13,630 nucleotides of DNA from JBJXFK01 sp046155505 (GTDB lineage: Bacteria; Planctomycetota; Phycisphaerae; UBA1845; Fen-1342). Positions 12,219-13,630 of this stretch are shown one piece after another. The notes under the pieces are model-generated. The model saw nothing but the letters and a program-made list of their open reading frames with translations, searched no databases and was not told the DNA's origin. The number at the start of each line of letters is the position of its first letter. Within the stretch, counting starts at the first letter, position 1. The stretch lies in the NCBI GenBank assembly GCA_046155505.1, contig JBJXFK010000155.1, positions 1-13,630 on the forward strand, in the 5' to 3' direction. Both the position numbers and the translations under genes were made by a program.

Positions 12219-13076
12219 CTACGAAACGAACCCGCGTAGCGCGTACCAACCCTTCCCATCGCTTTGCACCGTTTGCAGCGGCGCATCCGGCTCGTGGCCG
12301 ATGCACACGATCCAGCCCTCGTCCGCCGCCTGCTTCATCACGCGGTTTTTCGATTCGCGATTGTCCAGCGGGAACAGGTCATAGCCCATGTTGTACGGCC
12401 GGCCGATGTGATGTCGCGTTGGCATCACATCGCCTGCGAATACCAGCGTCCGATCGCGACCGCGAACGACGATCGACTGATGTCCGCGTGTGTGGCCCAT
12501 CGTCGGTAGGGCGGTGACGCCGGGGATCATCTCGCCGCCGCCGTCAGAGAGCCGCCACGCATCCGCCGCATCGATCGCTTGGTAATTCTCCTCGCGATAG
12601 GTGTTGGTCATGATGCCGAAATTCGCCCGTGCGTCTTCGTGCTCGGCCCGCTGAACATGCACTTTCGCCCGTGGGAACGTGGCGACGACACGCTCGCCGT
12701 CGCGCCGCGTCAGCCCGCCGGCGTGATCAAAGTGCAGATGCGTGAGCAGCACATCGTCGATACTCGCCGGCTCGACGCCGATTTCGTCGAGCGATTGCAG
12801 CAGCCAGCGGGCCGGGTCGATCTCGAAGAACCCCTGTTCCTTCTCAGCGTATTTCTCGCCGTGCCCGCTCTCGACGATCGCCCGCCGGCCGCCCGTCCAT
12901 TCGAGCAGCAGGCAGTTGCACGCGAGCTGGATGCGATTCTCGCCGTCGGCCGGACACGATCGGCTCCAGATCGGCTTGGGGATAATGCCAAACATCGCCC
13001 CGCCGTCGAGCTTGAGCTTGCCGCCGGAAATCACGCGCACCGAGACGCCGCCGAGATCGATCAATGGTTGCAACAA
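12219..13076 (-). CDS. Metallo-beta-lactamase-fold hydrolase (285 aa)
   Basis: The best-supported start is TTG at 13076, because GAGGGG lies 7 nt upstream; a second TTG follows directly, and GTG codons near residue 13 are alternatives. The metal site is complete. HLHFDHAGG gives H113, H115, D117 and H118; GHTRGH gives H195, GDVMP gives D216 and IGHEPD gives H261. This pattern is the two-metal MBL fold. Upstream motifs SGGKLKLDGGAMFGIIPK and NCLLLEW, plus the spacing, resemble the lactonase-like / quorum-quenching (AiiA/AttM) branch of MBL hydrolases, but substrate cannot be deduced from sequence. There is no signal peptide, so it is probably cytosolic. It converges on the M3 gene and diverges from the small lipoprotein gene. 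Confidence 0.92.
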   Translation of the reverse strand: MLQPLIDLGGVSVRVISGGKLKLDGGAMFGIIPKPIWSRSCPADGENRIQLACNCLLLEWTGGRRAIVESGHGEKYAEKEQGFFEIDPARWLLQSLDEIGVEPASIDDVLLTHLHFDHAGGLTRRDGERVVATFPRAKVHVQRAEHEDARANFGIMTNTYREENYQAIDAADAWRLSDGGGEMIPGVTALPTMGHTRGHQSIVVRGRDRTLVFAGDVMPTRHHIGRPYNMGYDLFPLDNRESKNRVMKQAADEGWIVCIGHEPDAPLQTVQSDGKGWYALRGFVS

Positions 13077-13151
13077 AGCACGCCCCTCGCGTTGTGTGAC
13101 GAGATGAACGCGCCGATTCTGCCCGACATCGCGCCGTCCGCCAAGCGGCCC

Positions 13152-13183
13152 GCCGCTTTCGAACGATCAATATCGGAAGCGGC
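13152..13183. promoter_or_regulatory. Inverted repeat in the MBL / lipoprotein divergent gap
   Basis: GCCGCTTTC (13152-13160) pairs with GGAAGCGGC (13175-13183), 9 bp with one T-G, around an AT-richer 14-nt centre. A second small hairpin, CTGGGA-CGA-TCCCAG, lies at 13222-13236 just before the ribosome site of the next gene. Either could be an operator or a leader structure. Confidence 0.35.
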
Positions 13184-13263
13184 TCTGCCCGGTGTACGGG
13201 CGGTCCGCACTCGTCTGTCGCCTGGGACGATCCCAGACGCTGAAAATCTCGATGGAGTCGTCG

Positions 13264-13476
13264 ATGTTCTCACTCGTTCGCAATCGCAAGCGTCTGTCCA
13301 TGATCGCCGCCAGCGCCGTGCTGCTGCAGACCGGTGCATGCCTGCCGCCGGATTTCCTCGCAGCGCTGCTCGGCACGGTGCTGACCGTCGCGGCGGAAGC
13401 TGCCGTCTCGACCGTCGTAACCGAAAGCGTCACCGGCGCGACCGACGACACGAGCACGGCCCAGACGCAACCGTAA
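13264..13476 (+). CDS. Very small lipoprotein-like protein (70 aa)
   Basis: The ATG at 13264 has GGAG 6 nt upstream, favouring it over the ATG at 13252. Residues 1-24 form a signal: MFSLVRNRKRLSM, a hydrophobic stretch, and QTGAC, a loose lipobox with an acceptable TGA-C order. The mature part is about 45 residues: a hydrophobic segment (DFLAALLGTVLTVAAEAAVS) and a polar Thr/Asp-rich tail (TGATDDTSTAQTQP). I recall similar tiny Cys-led proteins as common in planctomycetes, without known function. It is followed 12 nt later by palindromic repeats. It is likely a real gene because of its ribosome site and signal, but it could be over-read. Confidence 0.6.
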   Translation: MFSLVRNRKRLSMIAASAVLLQTGACLPPDFLAALLGTVLTVAAEAAVSTVVTESVTGATDDTSTAQTQP

Positions 13477-13488
13477 TCGCGCCGTACA

Positions 13489-13517
13489 TGGAGCGCAGCC
13501 GCCCTCGGCTGCTTTCC
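13489..13517. repeat. Short hairpin repeat, family B, copy 2
   Basis: TGGAGC, then stem GCAGCCG (13495-13501), a CCCT loop (13502-13505), CGGCTGC (13506-13512) and TTTC. It lies 12 nt past the stop of the small lipoprotein gene. Its stem matches copy 1, with two extra bases (GC) after TGGAGC. Confidence 0.75.
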
Positions 13518-13523
13518 TGCGTT

Positions 13524-13591
13524 GGGTGGCATGCTTTCGCGGTACTCCGCGTAAGCATGCTCAGGCTGAGTACAGCCAGAGCATGCCACCC
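13524..13591. repeat. Nested palindromic repeat, family C
   Basis: Outer arms GGGTGGCATGC (13524-13534) and GCATGCCACCC (13581-13591) are perfectly complementary. Inside, the middle GCATGC copy (13555-13560) can pair left (GCATGCTT 13529-13536 with AAGCATGC 13553-13560, enclosing GCGG-TACT-CCGC) or right (GCATGCTC 13555-13562 with GAGCATGC 13579-13586, enclosing GGCT/AGCC). The three copies of GCATGC thus give alternative folds. Confidence 0.8.
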
Positions 13592-13600
13592 GGGCGCCTC

Positions 13601-13628
13601 TGGAGCACCGCGGCCCTCCGCGGTTCGC
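13601..13628. repeat. Short hairpin repeat, family B, variant copy 3
   Basis: TGGAGC (13601-13606) is followed by ACCGCGG, a CCCT loop (13614-13617) and CCGCGGT. The lead-in and loop match copies 1 and 2, but both stem arms differ in a compensating way, so base pairing is kept. It is close to the window edge. Confidence 0.65.
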
Positions 13629-13630
13629 GA

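Noticed and set aside
1..13630. A selenoprotein gene in this window
   Set aside because: I looked for genes that seem to stop early at TGA with a homologous continuation. All complete genes end where their families normally end, so no in-frame UGA is supported here.

Overview
The window is GC-rich DNA that most resembles a member of the Planctomycetota (PVC group). This is inferred from gene content, not from a marker gene: a Ser/Thr kinase fused to a CHASE2 sensor, a lipoprotein GHL10 glycosidase-like protein, a DUF6268-like beta-barrel, DUF3467, an exported M3 metallopeptidase, a very short lipoprotein, and many palindromic intergenic repeats. There is no phage, IS element, CRISPR array or rRNA.

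Layout. 1-2450 (minus strand): a run of small genes, read right to left: a DUF2294/MpsC-like protein, a single-domain response regulator, a small Ig-like (NEW3-type) protein, an 87-residue Cys-containing protein, and an exported WG-repeat protein cut by the left edge. 2451-3133 has no conventional gene but is the most informative non-coding stretch. On the minus strand it carries an extended -10 sigma70-type promoter, about 174 nt of foldable sequence and a textbook intrinsic terminator, so it is very probably a small RNA gene of unknown family. A second DUF2294/MpsC-like gene follows on the plus strand (3134-3514), so two paralogues flank the RNA in divergent orientation. 3582-7632 (minus): a GHL10-like lipoprotein followed by the kinase-CHASE2 receptor, probably co-transcribed. 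7810-8907 (plus): a secreted DUF6268-like outer-membrane barrel. 8908-9316: gene-free, with GC-rich repeats and a long inverted repeat that would fold into a Y-shaped structure. 9317-9649: DUF3467. 9755-9850 (minus): selC, the selenocysteine tRNA, which shows that the organism is probably able to make selenoproteins. 10019-12055 (plus): an exported M3-family (thimet-oligopeptidase-like) metallopeptidase. 12219-13076 (minus): a metallo-beta-lactamase-fold hydrolase. 13264-13476 (plus): a 70-residue lipoprotein-like protein. The window ends in a cluster of palindromic repeats.

Themes. Several products are predicted to act in the envelope or periplasm (WG-repeat protein, CHASE2 receptor, GHL10, DUF6268 barrel, M3 peptidase, small lipoprotein). 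The stretch 1-1834 has no clear shared pathway. Three families of hairpin repeats occur between genes, often just after stop codons, where they may act as transcript ends. The observations most worth following are the unassigned small RNA at 2637-2810, selC, and the Y-shaped inverted repeat at 9093-9203.
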